A stretch of DNA of 64,000 bases from Aliikangiella marina (GCF_007004765.1 NZ_VIKR01000002.1:868001-932000), one strand, 5' to 3'; positions 38,261 to 47,450 are shown, counted from the stretch's first letter. Notes: generated by a model from the letters alone, not told the origin. Numbers and translations: made by a program.

Positions 38261-38440
38261 GCTAGCGGCCTGAGAAACCGTTTTACTATCCGCGTATATT
38301 ACAAAAGTGATGAATATTGCTCTGAGAAGCACCTTTCCATCGATAAATCGGTGTTCCCGCAAAGAAATGAAATCTGAGAAAAATCATCGCCTGAGAAACA
38401 ACAATTTGCTGTCCGCAAGATACTGAGAATATTTTGCGTT
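38261..38440 (-). repeat. Array of CTGAGAA inverted repeats in flagellin 1 leader
   Basis: CTGAGAA (+ strand) occurs at 38270, 38322, 38374, 38391 and 38423. Arms differ but pair in most copies: 9 positions of CGCAAGATA/TATTTTGCG at 38423, ATGA/TCAT with a small internal loop at 38374, TGC/GCA at 38322 and CGG/CCG at 38270. In the mRNA the loop reads UUCUCAG. Confidence 0.8.
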
Positions 38441-38448
38441 CAAAAGAT

Positions 38449-38475
38449 GTATCGGCCCTGAAAAAGGCGAATTTA
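38449..38475 (-). promoter_or_regulatory. Sigma28 (FliA) promoter of flagellin 1
   Basis: Minus strand: TAAA, 15 bases, GCCGATAC, 11 of 12 positions matching. It predicts a 5' leader of about 245 nt. Confidence 0.8.
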
Positions 38476-38575
38476 ATTTACTTTGAAAAAAAAATGAAGA
38501 AAATAGGTGTTTGCCACCTAATCTATTGAAAATTAAGTGAAAATAATTTTAATGATTTCGTAGCAAGCTAAGGAG

Positions 38576-38601
38576 GAGAGAAGGAGCGTACTCCCTCTCT
38601 C
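38576..38601 (-). terminator. Hairpin after flagellin 2
   Basis: An 11-bp stem (GAGAGAAGGAG against CTCCCTCTCTC, with one G-U pair on the minus strand) and a 4-base loop, 50 bp past the flagellin 2 stop. No U-tract follows, so termination is uncertain. Confidence 0.45.
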
Positions 38602-38650
38602 AGGCACCTAAAGTTGTCGTACGGTAGGGGCGTTTTCGGGAATCATGTCA

Positions 38651-39475
38651 TTACCCTTGTAGAAGTGATAGTACGTTCTGAGATGAGGCGTTTGCCTGCC
38701 CCAGGACGCTTAATCCGGCCTGTTGCAGTACCTGGAACTTGGCGAGATTGGAAGTTTCAACGGCATAATCGGCATCCCTTATTCGCGAGCGTGAGGCCGA
38801 GGCGTTCTCGATAATGCTGTTTAAGTTTGAGACCGTTGATGATAATCGGTTCTGGAAAGCACCCAGTCCGCCACGTGCGGTGTCAATAGCGATGATATCT
38901 GCGTCAATATTCGTCAGAACGTTAGAGGCATTCGCTGCTGTATTGATATTGCTTGGCGCGTTACTGGAGTTTAATCCAGTGACATCAGGTAGGGTAACGG
39001 CGATAGTTTCGCCAGCGTTTATACCGACCTGTATGTTGATGGTAGCACCGGTATTCAATACATCGGTATTACCAAATTGGGTTTGGTTGGCGATACGAGT
39101 TATCTCAGCTGAAAGGGCTTGATATTCTGCATCCAGAGCACCTTTTTCAGGTCCAGAGTCCGCGGTTTGTCCGGATGATGCTTGCACCGCTAAATCACGC
39201 ATTCTCAGAAGGATATTAGTAACTTCTTGTAATCCGCCCTCTGTTACCTGGGCGAGAGAAATACCATCATTGGCATTTCTCGCTGCGACCGTAAGGCCGC
39301 CGATTTGAGATGACAGTTGGTTGGATATGAATAGTCCAGATGCATCATCTTTGGCGCTGTTAATTCGGAAACCCGATGATAATCGTTGGAAGGTGGTTGA
39401 TAGGCCACCATTGGTTCCAATCAGATTTCGTTGGGCGTTTAGTGAGGCTACATTAGTCGAGATAACGTTTCCCAT
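38651..39475 (-). CDS. Flagellin 2
   Basis: Second flagellin, 274 residues, paralogous to flagellin 1 and also lacking outer domains. Conserved parts are SLNAQRNLIGTNGGLSTTF, RINSAKDDASGLFISNQLS, SRIRDADYAVETSNLAKFQV and ASSQNVLSLLQG. The central region differs from that of flagellin 1. It has its own sigma28 promoter and a leader of about 215 nt with the same heptamer hairpins, so each flagellin gene appears separately transcribed. Confidence 0.96.
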   Translation of the reverse strand: MGNVISTNVASLNAQRNLIGTNGGLSTTFQRLSSGFRINSAKDDASGLFISNQLSSQIGGLTVAARNANDGISLAQVTEGGLQEVTNILLRMRDLAVQASSGQTADSGPEKGALDAEYQALSAEITRIANQTQFGNTDVLNTGATINIQVGINAGETIAVTLPDVTGLNSSNAPSNINTAANASNVLTNIDADIIAIDTARGGLGAFQNRLSSTVSNLNSIIENASASRSRIRDADYAVETSNLAKFQVLQQAGLSVLGQANASSQNVLSLLQG

Positions 39476-39570
39476 TTTTTTGACTCCTAATCTAACGCTT
39501 CAATACGGGCGGTCAGAGTTTTAAATGCCGTAAATTCGAAGCTATAAATAATTAATAAAAAAATATTTGG

Positions 39571-39690
39571 GAAAGAAACACTGAGAATAATTCTTTCGTA
39601 AAAGAATCAACCATCTGAGAATTGGTGATTAGACTTTAATCTCGAGCTGAGAACTATCGATTAAAGTTGAGGGGGTTGAGAAGTCCCGCT
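39571..39690 (-). repeat. Array of CTGAGAA inverted repeats in flagellin 2 leader
   Basis: CTGAGAA at 39581, 39615 and 39647, and TTGAGAA at 39676. Arms: GAAAGAA/TTCTTTC at 39581, ACCA/TGGT plus TC and GA extensions at 39615, ACTTTAATC/GATTAAAGT with inner AG/CT at 39647, and GGG/CCC at 39676. Spacing is 29-34 bp. Different arms around one constant loop point to RNA structure. Confidence 0.85.
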
Positions 39691-39698
39691 CAATTAAC

Positions 39699-39725
39699 TT
39701 ATCGACTGTGAAAATAGCGACTTTA
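39699..39725 (-). promoter_or_regulatory. Sigma28 (FliA) promoter of flagellin 2
   Basis: Minus strand: TAAA, 15 bases, GTCGATAA, 11 of 12 positions matching the consensus. Confidence 0.82.
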
Positions 39726-39964
39726 AAATATTTTTATTTTATTTCACTTATTTATTGGGTGAGCCATAGAGCGTTGGTATGGATTTTGCCTTATTTCATT
39801 GAATGAACTGTGGATTACTAAACCAATCAAGGCTAAAGTGTTAATAGATAGGTCTTTTTAGTTTCCTGACTCATCGTCATTACGCATTACTTTTAATTTG
39901 CTGTTGATGGCGAAGTTTGATGATAACGCGAGCGACGTCTCGCCTCGATAATTAAAGAGCGATT
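39726..39964 (+). other. Spacer before the glycosylation island, nothing recognised
   Basis: About 240 bp upstream of the glycosyltransferase gene. No promoter of convincing quality, repeat or RNA gene was recognised on either strand beyond the adjoining flagellin 2 promoter. Confidence 0.4.
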
Positions 39965-41899
39965 ATGCCAAAGAAGAGAAATAAGCGAGTAAAAAGTAAG
40001 GCAAGTCAAAAAAGTTTACACAAAAAGGCCCGAGGTGGATTGCAAGTAACTTCAGGCTCGGAATTCGTTTTAGAGACTTTTGAGGGATATGTTTACGGAG
40101 GTAAGCATACACAGGCACTCGGTTATTTGTTGAATTTGCTGGGAACATTCGAAGAGTTTATGCTGATTCAACATAAAGAAGAGCCCTATCAGCTATTTCA
40201 ACTCAGAAAGCAGCGTTGGTCGACAAGACTTGCCTCAGCTTGTTGTGCACTTTTTGTCAATCCAAATTGGAATTTTGATGATGAGCAGTACTTTTATTTA
40301 AGTCGATTCCATGATTGGTATGGAAAGATCTTTGAGTTATCGCAAGCCGGAGACTCAAACTATGTATTGGATTTAATAAATAGCACAAAATATCGCTCTG
40401 ATGAACAGATGCTAAAGCGTTTCTATCTGCATCTTACACTTAATTCACCCGTTGAAATTTATCGAATGCTTAACCTAAATAGAGACTTAGCATTACCGAT
40501 CATTCTCTCTTTAGTCGGCGATAGTTGCACCTTAATTACCCGACACGAAGACAATCGAAGCGTTTTGATTCAAAACTTTGATGCATTAACGAGCGAGTCC
40601 AATTTACATCAACAATATCTTGGTGCAATTCATAAATCTTGGATGCTTTGCAGTTATGCCATCGATGACCGAAAGCACCTAGTCAAACTTGGCATCAATA
40701 AGTTAATTCGTAAACTATTAAGCTTTGTTAAAGAAAGTAGTCTGGCTACAAAAAAAACGATAAGACCCAGTATTGCAGTTTTAATCGAAGTCTGTCGGAC
40801 TAGCCATGTGATGTATCGCTGTTATGGTGACCGTATCAAGTCGTTAAGGGAAACTTTCGATGTTACGATTTACGCAAATAAAGACGACATTGACGAAACC
40901 GTTGCGGGATTAGCGGATAGCGTGGTTTATGTTGATATTAATAGTGAATCGATCCAAGCTGTTGCGGATAAAATCAGGACGGCCGATCACGATATTATTT
41001 ATTACCCCAGTTTAGGCATGGCAAATTGGACTGTATTTACAGCGAATTTGAGGCTAGCGCCGGTTCAATGTATGTCTTTAGGGCATCCTGCAACGAGTTG
41101 TTCTAGTCAAATGGATTTTGTAATACATCCCAAAGACGTTTTAGCAGACCCGTATTGTTTTACCGAGAAGGTTGTTGTTGGTGACTTTACGCCAAACTAT
41201 ATCGCACCAAAAATTGATGAAGAAATTGAGTTTATGGAAACTAATGACGATATCGTCAGAGTGGCGATAGTTTCTAAATATATGAAGATTAATTTGTTAA
41301 TGATTGAAGTCTGTAAAGAGTTGTTAAAACACTGTAAAGCAAAAATTGAATTTCATTTCTTTCCTGATACTAAGGGGTTATTGCTCGACTATATTACCCA
41401 AATAGTGAAAAGTGAATTGCCCGCAAGTGGTGTCTTTCCGACTATGTCTTACAAGAACTATATGCAGTTTTTAAGTCGTTGTGATTTACGGATTGGGACG
41501 TTTCCTTTCTCAGGAACAAATACGACGATAGACTGTTTTTCCATGGGAGTACCAACCATTGCATTCGATGGACCAGAAGTGTCAAGCCATTTCGATAGCG
41601 TTGTAATTAACCGTCACTGTCCAGAAGTTCATGATGATCTAGTCGCGTCGACTGTCGAGGACTTGATTTCCAAATGTGTACGAATGATTGATGATGAAGC
41701 CTTTCGGCTTCAGATTTCAGAAAAAATTAAAAGTATTGATATTGATAAAACAATATTTAAAAGTACTTCAAGCAATTCACAAACCCAATTCGCAGACACG
41801 ATTTTGTGGGCGTACCAAAACATTGAAGAAATAAGAAACTCAAGTGAACAGGTTTTTGAAGCTGATTTAGGCCCGACTCTTGAAAAAATTGCGCCTTAA
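39965..41899 (+). CDS. GT41 (HMW1C-like) protein glycosyltransferase
   Basis: Probable cytoplasmic glycosyltransferase acting on protein, here most likely flagellin. The C-terminal half resembles the HMW1C/O-GlcNAc-transferase GT-B fold: APVQCMSLGHPATSCSSQMD near residue 362 matches the HMW1C motif APVQ...LGHPATT, and later segments include SGTNTTIDCFSMGVPTIAFDGP, the nucleotide-sugar site. The first 280 residues are helical without clear TPRs, as in HMW1C. At 644 residues it is similar to that family. The substrate (flagellin) and whether linkage is via Asn or Ser/Thr are inferred from position only. Confidence 0.75.
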   Translation: MPKKRNKRVKSKASQKSLHKKARGGLQVTSGSEFVLETFEGYVYGGKHTQALGYLLNLLGTFEEFMLIQHKEEPYQLFQLRKQRWSTRLASACCALFVNPNWNFDDEQYFYLSRFHDWYGKIFELSQAGDSNYVLDLINSTKYRSDEQMLKRFYLHLTLNSPVEIYRMLNLNRDLALPIILSLVGDSCTLITRHEDNRSVLIQNFDALTSESNLHQQYLGAIHKSWMLCSYAIDDRKHLVKLGINKLIRKLLSFVKESSLATKKTIRPSIAVLIEVCRTSHVMYRCYGDRIKSLRETFDVTIYANKDDIDETVAGLADSVVYVDINSESIQAVADKIRTADHDIIYYPSLGMANWTVFTANLRLAPVQCMSLGHPATSCSSQMDFVIHPKDVLADPYCFTEKVVVGDFTPNYIAPKIDEEIEFMETNDDIVRVAIVSKYMKINLLMIEVCKELLKHCKAKIEFHFFPDTKGLLLDYITQIVKSELPASGVFPTMSYKNYMQFLSRCDLRIGTFPFSGTNTTIDCFSMGVPTIAFDGPEVSSHFDSVVINRHCPEVHDDLVASTVEDLISKCVRMIDDEAFRLQISEKIKSIDIDKTIFKSTSSNSQTQFADTILWAYQNIEEIRNSSEQVFEADLGPTLEKIAP

Positions 41900-41909
41900 G
41901 GACCTTTAA

Positions 41910-42923
41910 TTGTTTAATTGGATTAATAAACGCACTCGCCGTTTTAAGCGTAACAATGAACTCGATCAATATCTCGAAGAATTGACAGATATACTCTGTT
42001 CTGCCGAAAACCAACTACCTGTATCGAAGCGTAATGCTGACTGTCCAGTTGTGTTTATTGTGGGGCCGCCACGGGCAGGTACCACGTTATTAATGCAGGT
42101 TATTGCTCAATCAGGTTGTTTTACTTACCCGACCAATTTTTTATCTCGGTTTTATGGGGCGTTAGAAATTGGATACAAAATTCAACGGATACTTTTTGAT
42201 GGGCAGTTGCAGTATCGTGATGAGTTAAATCTTAATCAACAGCCCCTCGACTTCGAGTCTGACTTAGGTAAAACTACTGGGGCATTATCGCCAAATGTGT
42301 TTTGGTATTTCTGGTATCATCACTTTCAATTTGGCGAACTATCTTATTTATCAAAAGACCAATTCCACCGCTCAAATACCGAACGTTTTAAGCATGAGCT
42401 GGCTAGGCTTTATGCCGTTTCTTCGCAGCCAATTGCGATGAAGGCAATGATTATTAACTGGAATGTTTTAGATTTTGCAGGGCTTTTACCTAATGCAGTT
42501 TTCTTGAGAGTTAAACGGGAAACACCTTATGTTGCTAACTCTATTTATGAGGCAAGAAAAACGGTCATGGGAAGTTATGCCAATTGGTGGTCATTTAAGC
42601 CGCCAGAATTTGACCAGTTAAAAAGCCTTTCTCCAAAAGAGCAAGTTGCGGGGCAATGTTTATCCATTGAGTATGCATTAGACGAGGCCTTTTCGAAGTT
42701 AAAAAGTACTCAAAAACTTGAGTGTCACTACGAAAAAATTTGTAAAAATCCCCAAGGTTTTATTGATGAGTTATGCCAGTTAATGAACGCTGAAGACACA
42801 GATACGAACAAGGTAACTTACCCACGGTTTAGCATGTCTAATTCGATGGATAAAGCTTTAGAAGACGAATGGCAGACTCATTTAAATCAGGTTGCTAGCA
42901 AAGTTAGCTTTGCTAGCAAATAA
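41910..42923 (+). CDS. Sulfotransferase family protein
   Basis: Likely transfers sulfate from PAPS. The 5'-phosphosulfate loop is VGPPRAGTTLLMQVIAQSG near residue 53, and a 3'-phosphate-binding-like segment ends around FLRVKRETPYVANSIYEARK. At 337 residues it is typical of Sulfotransfer_3-type enzymes. The start is TTG with AAGGA eight bases upstream, 10 bp after the glycosyltransferase gene, so the two form one transcript. A sulfated flagellin glycan is a possible product, by inference. Confidence 0.78.
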   Translation: MFNWINKRTRRFKRNNELDQYLEELTDILCSAENQLPVSKRNADCPVVFIVGPPRAGTTLLMQVIAQSGCFTYPTNFLSRFYGALEIGYKIQRILFDGQLQYRDELNLNQQPLDFESDLGKTTGALSPNVFWYFWYHHFQFGELSYLSKDQFHRSNTERFKHELARLYAVSSQPIAMKAMIINWNVLDFAGLLPNAVFLRVKRETPYVANSIYEARKTVMGSYANWWSFKPPEFDQLKSLSPKEQVAGQCLSIEYALDEAFSKLKSTQKLECHYEKICKNPQGFIDELCQLMNAEDTDTNKVTYPRFSMSNSMDKALEDEWQTHLNQVASKVSFASK

Positions 42924-42950
42924 CATTGACTCATAAAATAAGGTTACCGC

Positions 42951-43628
42951 TTACTCTGTCATGTGGGTGCCATTGAACATTGGATGATTGTTTTCTAGAG
43001 AGCCAATAGAGCTAAATACGTGGAGGGGTAAAACGATAAGGTGCTCACCGTCGGTCTCAAAATGATGAGGGCACATTTTCTCTAGGACAACAACTTTCCC
43101 AGGGTAGAGGTCCTCAACGATATTTTTATCATTCATACCGACAATACTTCGGCCGGTCCCCTTTAAAATATAAGCAACTCGAACCGTTGAATGAATATGG
43201 TGCGCTTGTTCTGATGAAAATGGTGGAATATCTAAAATTTGTAAAGTTGGATCGCCCAAGCGAGCAGGAGAGAACACTTGTTTAGTGGAACATCCGTTAA
43301 CGTAGGGTAAATTTGTTTTAGTCACTATTTCTGAGCTTTTATTTTCCGGCATATAGCCGCGAATAACGGTCGCGACGTGAAAACTTTCTACTTGTTTTTC
43401 TCCGCGCTGCATGAAAGCAGTGGTTTTATCTTCTGATATATAAAATATACAGTCACCTCGCTCGACTGTTAACTGATGGTGGCCGACGTATACCGTGTAA
43501 AAATAGAGATCATCTTCACGAGCTTCAACCACGGCTTTGTTATTGGGTTCGAAATATTGAACGCCGAATAACGATTTCATATATTCGTTGCTCATTTCCT
43601 GCTGGTTATTAACTTTTGGATGTCCCAT
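42951..43628 (-). CDS. Cupin-domain protein
   Basis: A 225-residue protein with a C-terminal cupin fold: HHIHSTVRVAYILKGTGRSIV carries the metal-binding histidines, and VVVLEKMCPHHFETDGEHLI the second cupin motif. The N-terminal half may be a second, degenerate cupin. The ATG at 43628 follows GGGGAG; the ORF also has an upstream TTG. Cupins occur in sugar biosynthesis as isomerases or epimerases, but the function here is not known. It is the last gene of the minus-strand set that starts at the aminotransferase. Confidence 0.7.
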   Translation of the reverse strand: MGHPKVNNQQEMSNEYMKSLFGVQYFEPNNKAVVEAREDDLYFYTVYVGHHQLTVERGDCIFYISEDKTTAFMQRGEKQVESFHVATVIRGYMPENKSSEIVTKTNLPYVNGCSTKQVFSPARLGDPTLQILDIPPFSSEQAHHIHSTVRVAYILKGTGRSIVGMNDKNIVEDLYPGKVVVLEKMCPHHFETDGEHLIVLPLHVFSSIGSLENNHPMFNGTHMTE

Positions 43629-43705
43629 CAAAACTCCCCTTATTTAGGTGCGGTTTAACGTTAGTTTTACTCATTATCGGCAAAAAATTTACCGAAATTA
43701 ATTTT

Positions 43706-44329
43706 TCATCTAATTTTTTTCGCAGGAGCGCCAGCAAAAACTGAATTTGCCTCGGTATCCCTTATCACGGTGGAGCCTGATCCTATCAGGCCATGAGCTG
43801 CAATATGTAAGTCCGGATTGATAGTCGTATTACTACCAATGAAGCAATTTTTTTCGACTCTAGTGCCGCCAGTAACCACTACGTGAGGTGCAAGTACCGA
43901 ATTTTCTCCGATCAGTACATCGACTCCGATAGTGCTACTTTCTTCAATTAAAACGTTGTTTTCAATAATCGCGCCTGTTTGAATAACACTATAGGGTTGA
44001 ATGACAACACCCTTGCCGATTTTACTCCTTGGGTACTGGATGACCGTTGGGTGAATTAGCGTAGCAAGAGTTAAGTTTTGAGCAGCACAAGTTTTTGCAA
44101 GCGCTTTTCGCTTAGCCATATGTGATATGCATATAATGAGCTGTGCCTGATGTTTTGTTTGGAGTTCATCTAGAATTTCGGTATTTCCGAGAACGGGTAA
44201 ATCATCCACGATTGTTCCTGGAGACATAGTATCATCCGCAAATCCAAGCACCTTAAACTGACAAACTTCTGCCAAGCATCGAGTAAACCGACCGAATCTT
44301 CCTCCGCCGATAATGATAAGATTATTCAT
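43706..44329 (-). CDS. PglD/NeuD-type sugar N-acyltransferase
   Basis: Likely acylates the amino group of a UDP- or dTDP-4-amino-sugar. The N-terminal Rossmann-like domain starts NNLIIIGGGRFGRFTRCLAE. The rest is a left-handed beta-helix of hexapeptide repeats (about 95-195, such as IGKGVVIQPYSVIQTGAIIE and IGENSVLAPHVVV), ending GSGSTVIRD...AGAPAKKIR. At 207 residues it matches PglD. It overlaps the preceding acyl-CoA ligase gene by 8 bp, which suggests that ligase supplies its acyl donor. Confidence 0.85.
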   Translation of the reverse strand: MNNLIIIGGGRFGRFTRCLAEVCQFKVLGFADDTMSPGTIVDDLPVLGNTEILDELQTKHQAQLIICISHMAKRKALAKTCAAQNLTLATLIHPTVIQYPRSKIGKGVVIQPYSVIQTGAIIENNVLIEESSTIGVDVLIGENSVLAPHVVVTGGTRVEKNCFIGSNTTINPDLHIAAHGLIGSGSTVIRDTEANSVFAGAPAKKIR

Positions 44330-46247
44330 GCTTATTAATCACTCCGATAAATGCGAGTACCGTCCGCCTGAATTTGAGCGGCGAAATTGTCAAAGAATAT
44401 TCGTTTAATGGCATTTCATTTATTTGGTCCATGATGCTCTCATAAGAAGCAATTTTATTGCCAAGTTTGTGCAACAATAAATAAATTGGATTATTCAACC
44501 CGCTAGAGATTTTTTTTGGTATCGAAAAAAACACAAGGCAGTCGCCTTTATTCATTGAATCTATAGTTGACTGATTAACGGCTACATTCTGTAATGCCCC
44601 CAACTGGATTTTGTTGCCAGAGTCTTTGTGAGCAACAATGCCTCGCTCGAGGAAGTTCTCGGAGAAGCTTGGCGTCGGAAAGTTAAATAACTCGAAGATC
44701 ATTAAAACTTGTTGCTTGAGTGTACTAATAATTAGCTCTTCTGATAGATTGTTTCGTTTCATAGGGGCTATTTTATTAAATAGCTCGGATATTTGGGGAC
44801 GATATCGTTCTGGAATGATTTGACTGAGACATCTTTCTAAACTGACTTGTTCGTTAGTTTTTAATCGGTCGTAGTATTTCAAACTCCATAATATTTTTAA
44901 AATATCGTGGCTGACTCCTTGAAAAGAAAAAATGGAAGCGCCTTCTTTAATCCTTTGTGGTTTTCCGGTTGAAGTACGAGATATCGTCTTAAATGTAACG
45001 CTGGCGGGAATTTTGTTGACCTGCATAAAGTGTTGAGTTACTTCGCTCGGTGATAACCTGTCTGAATCTTGATTTTGTGTGTCGATAATGACTCCCACCT
45101 CATTGTCGAGTGCTTTATGTTTCGTTGGTACTACGATAAAAGGTAAACTAATTTCAAGTTGTTCTTTGAAATTTTCTTCTAACTCTGCAGGGTGGAGCGA
45201 CTCTCCGCCTCGATTGATAATTTCTTTTTTCCTGCCTTGTAAAACGAGATAGTTACCCCTTAAAACGCCAATATCTCCAGTGTGCAACCAGTTATTCTCA
45301 CTAATTGTATTTTGGGTTTCCTCTTCATTACGCCAGTAACCCTGCATATTATTAGGGCCTTGGACTAAAACTTCCCCATCTGCAGCAATCTTTAGCGCTG
45401 TTCCCTCGAGTGGTAATCCGACTGGTGGATAATCCCATAGGTATTCTTTGACAAACAATGACTTTGTCAATTCTGGCATGACAAATGAAAAGTTGACTGC
45501 CTCAGACAAACCATAACCTTGTCTAAGTTTTGGACCATATTGGTCATAAAATCTTTTGGCGAGATCTTTGCTTAATGGTGCTGCCGCAGTTATTAAGTAT
45601 TTTAATTGATTGGGCCATTGGGGTTTAGAGTCTAAAAGCTGCTCAAGAAGTGCAGGGACGATTGAAGCTGTTGTAACTTGTTCAGCGTCGAGTAGTTTAA
45701 AGTAGGTATCAGCCTCAAAGGAACTGAGTAGGACCAGTGGACAGTTTGAAAGGTAGCACCCGATAAGCGACATCATCAATGCGTTACAATGATAAAGCGG
45801 TAAACAGGTTGCGTGTGACTGATTTGGCGAAAATTGATGTAGCTTCGAGACAGCTTCAGCGTTGTGAGTTACGGCCTGAATATTCTGAATTACGCCTTTT
45901 GGGCTGCCAGTTGAGCCCGATGTATAAATGATGAATCGATGATCTTTACTCGATTTAATAGTGCTTGTCCTGGGCTGGTATTTTATCACGCCATGTTTAC
46001 GAAAAAATACGCCGTCGACGTCGGCATGCTCAATGATGTATTGCTTTTGATGCTCGGTAAGACTCGGAGTAATTGGCACCGAAACAGCCTGTTTTTTAAA
46101 AACTTCGATTAAGATTAATGCGAGGTCGAGACCATTTTCTAAATCAATGCAATAGCGCTTTCCAGGCTCTATGATCTCGAACAATCCATTTGGAATCGTT
46201 TTACTAATGAGACCTCGAGAGGATGTGTAAGCAGTTATTGAAAACAA
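44322..46247 (-). CDS. AMP-forming acyl-CoA synthetase with C-terminal extension
   Basis: Adenylates a carboxylic acid and probably transfers it to CoA or a carrier. The ATP-binding P-loop is FIIYTSGSTGSPKGVIQN near residue 108, followed by QGYGLSEAVNF and the hinge region LHTGDIGVLRGNYLVLQGRKKEIINRGG (split over two motifs). The usual catalytic lysine segment STGKPQR is present near residue 432. About 190 further residues follow the AMP-binding part and were not recognised. The start is a TTG with GAGG upstream. In context it likely activates the acyl group placed on the flagellin sugar by the neighbouring PglD-like enzyme. Confidence 0.82.
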   Translation of the reverse strand: MFSITAYTSSRGLISKTIPNGLFEIIEPGKRYCIDLENGLDLALILIEVFKKQAVSVPITPSLTEHQKQYIIEHADVDGVFFRKHGVIKYQPRTSTIKSSKDHRFIIYTSGSTGSPKGVIQNIQAVTHNAEAVSKLHQFSPNQSHATCLPLYHCNALMMSLIGCYLSNCPLVLLSSFEADTYFKLLDAEQVTTASIVPALLEQLLDSKPQWPNQLKYLITAAAPLSKDLAKRFYDQYGPKLRQGYGLSEAVNFSFVMPELTKSLFVKEYLWDYPPVGLPLEGTALKIAADGEVLVQGPNNMQGYWRNEEETQNTISENNWLHTGDIGVLRGNYLVLQGRKKEIINRGGESLHPAELEENFKEQLEISLPFIVVPTKHKALDNEVGVIIDTQNQDSDRLSPSEVTQHFMQVNKIPASVTFKTISRTSTGKPQRIKEGASIFSFQGVSHDILKILWSLKYYDRLKTNEQVSLERCLSQIIPERYRPQISELFNKIAPMKRNNLSEELIISTLKQQVLMIFELFNFPTPSFSENFLERGIVAHKDSGNKIQLGALQNVAVNQSTIDSMNKGDCLVFFSIPKKISSGLNNPIYLLLHKLGNKIASYESIMDQINEMPLNEYSLTISPLKFRRTVLAFIGVINKHE

Positions 46248-46317
46248 ATTAACCTCGTAGATTTAAAACAATGCTTCATTTGACTCGGACATTAAAATCG
46301 ACAAATGAAAATACGGA

Positions 46318-47412
46318 TTATTTCTTACGCAGATAAAGCGTATCACCGGAACAAAATGCTGTAGACAGCTCAAGAGTCGCGAGTAATTCATTACCGGCTC
46401 TTTGAGGTCCATCACCGAATGCCCAAAGATAATCGTCAATCAGAATCCATCCACCGCTGGCTACCAATGGAGTCCATAATTCAATATCCTTTTTAACCTG
46501 ATCATATCGATGATTGCCGTCAATGTGCAACAAAGCGATTGTTCCATTAAGTTTAATTGAACCTAAGTTTTCGCTGACCGCTTCGCCTTTTTTCGAAGCA
46601 ATTAAATAATCAGTGTGCGCATCAGCGGATTTTTTTTTGATGTAGCCTATATTGTCTTGCAAAGCGGCATTAGCCATAAAAATAGAGAAAATGTTGTCAA
46701 ACCTGATAGAATCGATTTGTGAGTTAAGTAGTTCAGCTGATTTGCCTTGATGATCTGACTTTTCATTGAACCAATGATCAATGCAGAGTACGTTCCCTAG
46801 TTGATATTTCTTGGCAAGCCAACTCAACGTGATCGCAGAGCGTCCGTATAATGTGCCAATTTCAATGATATCCCCGTCAGGTAAAACTCTCGCCACTTCA
46901 CATAAATCGAATAACTTATCTTCATCACACTGTCCTGGAATATCGAGGAATTTTTTGTGAAGCCCGCTGTACTCAAACTCAGTCAGTGATGATTTAACAG
47001 TAACGTTTGAGGCTAAATAGTTTACGTAAGCGTATTGAGTTACCGCGTTTGCCCATTTTTTACTTATCGAATGTTCATCCCATATAGCTTCGAAGGGATG
47101 AGGTTGGTTCAAAAAAAGTTCAAAGTTTAGAAGTCCTGATTCACTCAGCTTATTTAGGCTTACCCAAACTCCAACATGTGGAGTGTATACATGAGTTATT
47201 TCGAGCCTTCTTGCGAGATTGCTGAATGCTTCTTCAAAATTGTCAGCGGTTATGTAAGGTAAGTAATAACAATCCTTTATTGCAGACGTTTTGAAAGATA
47301 CAGCTGATGAAGCAAAACTAATTTTAAAGCCCAATGTCCTCGCATAACGCGCAAACCGCTGCGCTGAGTCCATTTCTTTTGGAAAAATAAGTAAATGATT
47401 TTTTTCGCTCAT
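46318..47412 (-). CDS. SAM-dependent methyltransferase with N-terminal preATP-like domain
   Basis: The C-terminal half (about 165-364) is a class I methyltransferase: DGDIIEIGTLYGRSAITLSWL is the SAM-binding strand and glycine loop, and ALLHIDGNHRYDQVKKDIELW with GGWILIDDYLW fits the Methyltransf_24/TylF-like group. The first about 110 residues (LLIFPKEMDSAQRFARYARTLG...THVYTPHVGVWVSL) look like the N-terminal Rossmann lobe of ATP-grasp enzymes, but no ATP-grasp catalytic part follows. At 364 residues it may be a fusion. It is probably part of sugar modification in this island; its substrate is unknown. Confidence 0.7.
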   Translation of the reverse strand: MSEKNHLLIFPKEMDSAQRFARYARTLGFKISFASSAVSFKTSAIKDCYYLPYITADNFEEAFSNLARRLEITHVYTPHVGVWVSLNKLSESGLLNFELFLNQPHPFEAIWDEHSISKKWANAVTQYAYVNYLASNVTVKSSLTEFEYSGLHKKFLDIPGQCDEDKLFDLCEVARVLPDGDIIEIGTLYGRSAITLSWLAKKYQLGNVLCIDHWFNEKSDHQGKSAELLNSQIDSIRFDNIFSIFMANAALQDNIGYIKKKSADAHTDYLIASKKGEAVSENLGSIKLNGTIALLHIDGNHRYDQVKKDIELWTPLVASGGWILIDDYLWAFGDGPQRAGNELLATLELSTAFCSGDTLYLRKK

Positions 47413-47450
47413 CGGCTAACTAATTGGGTCGGTTAAAGTTCAGATAGTGA

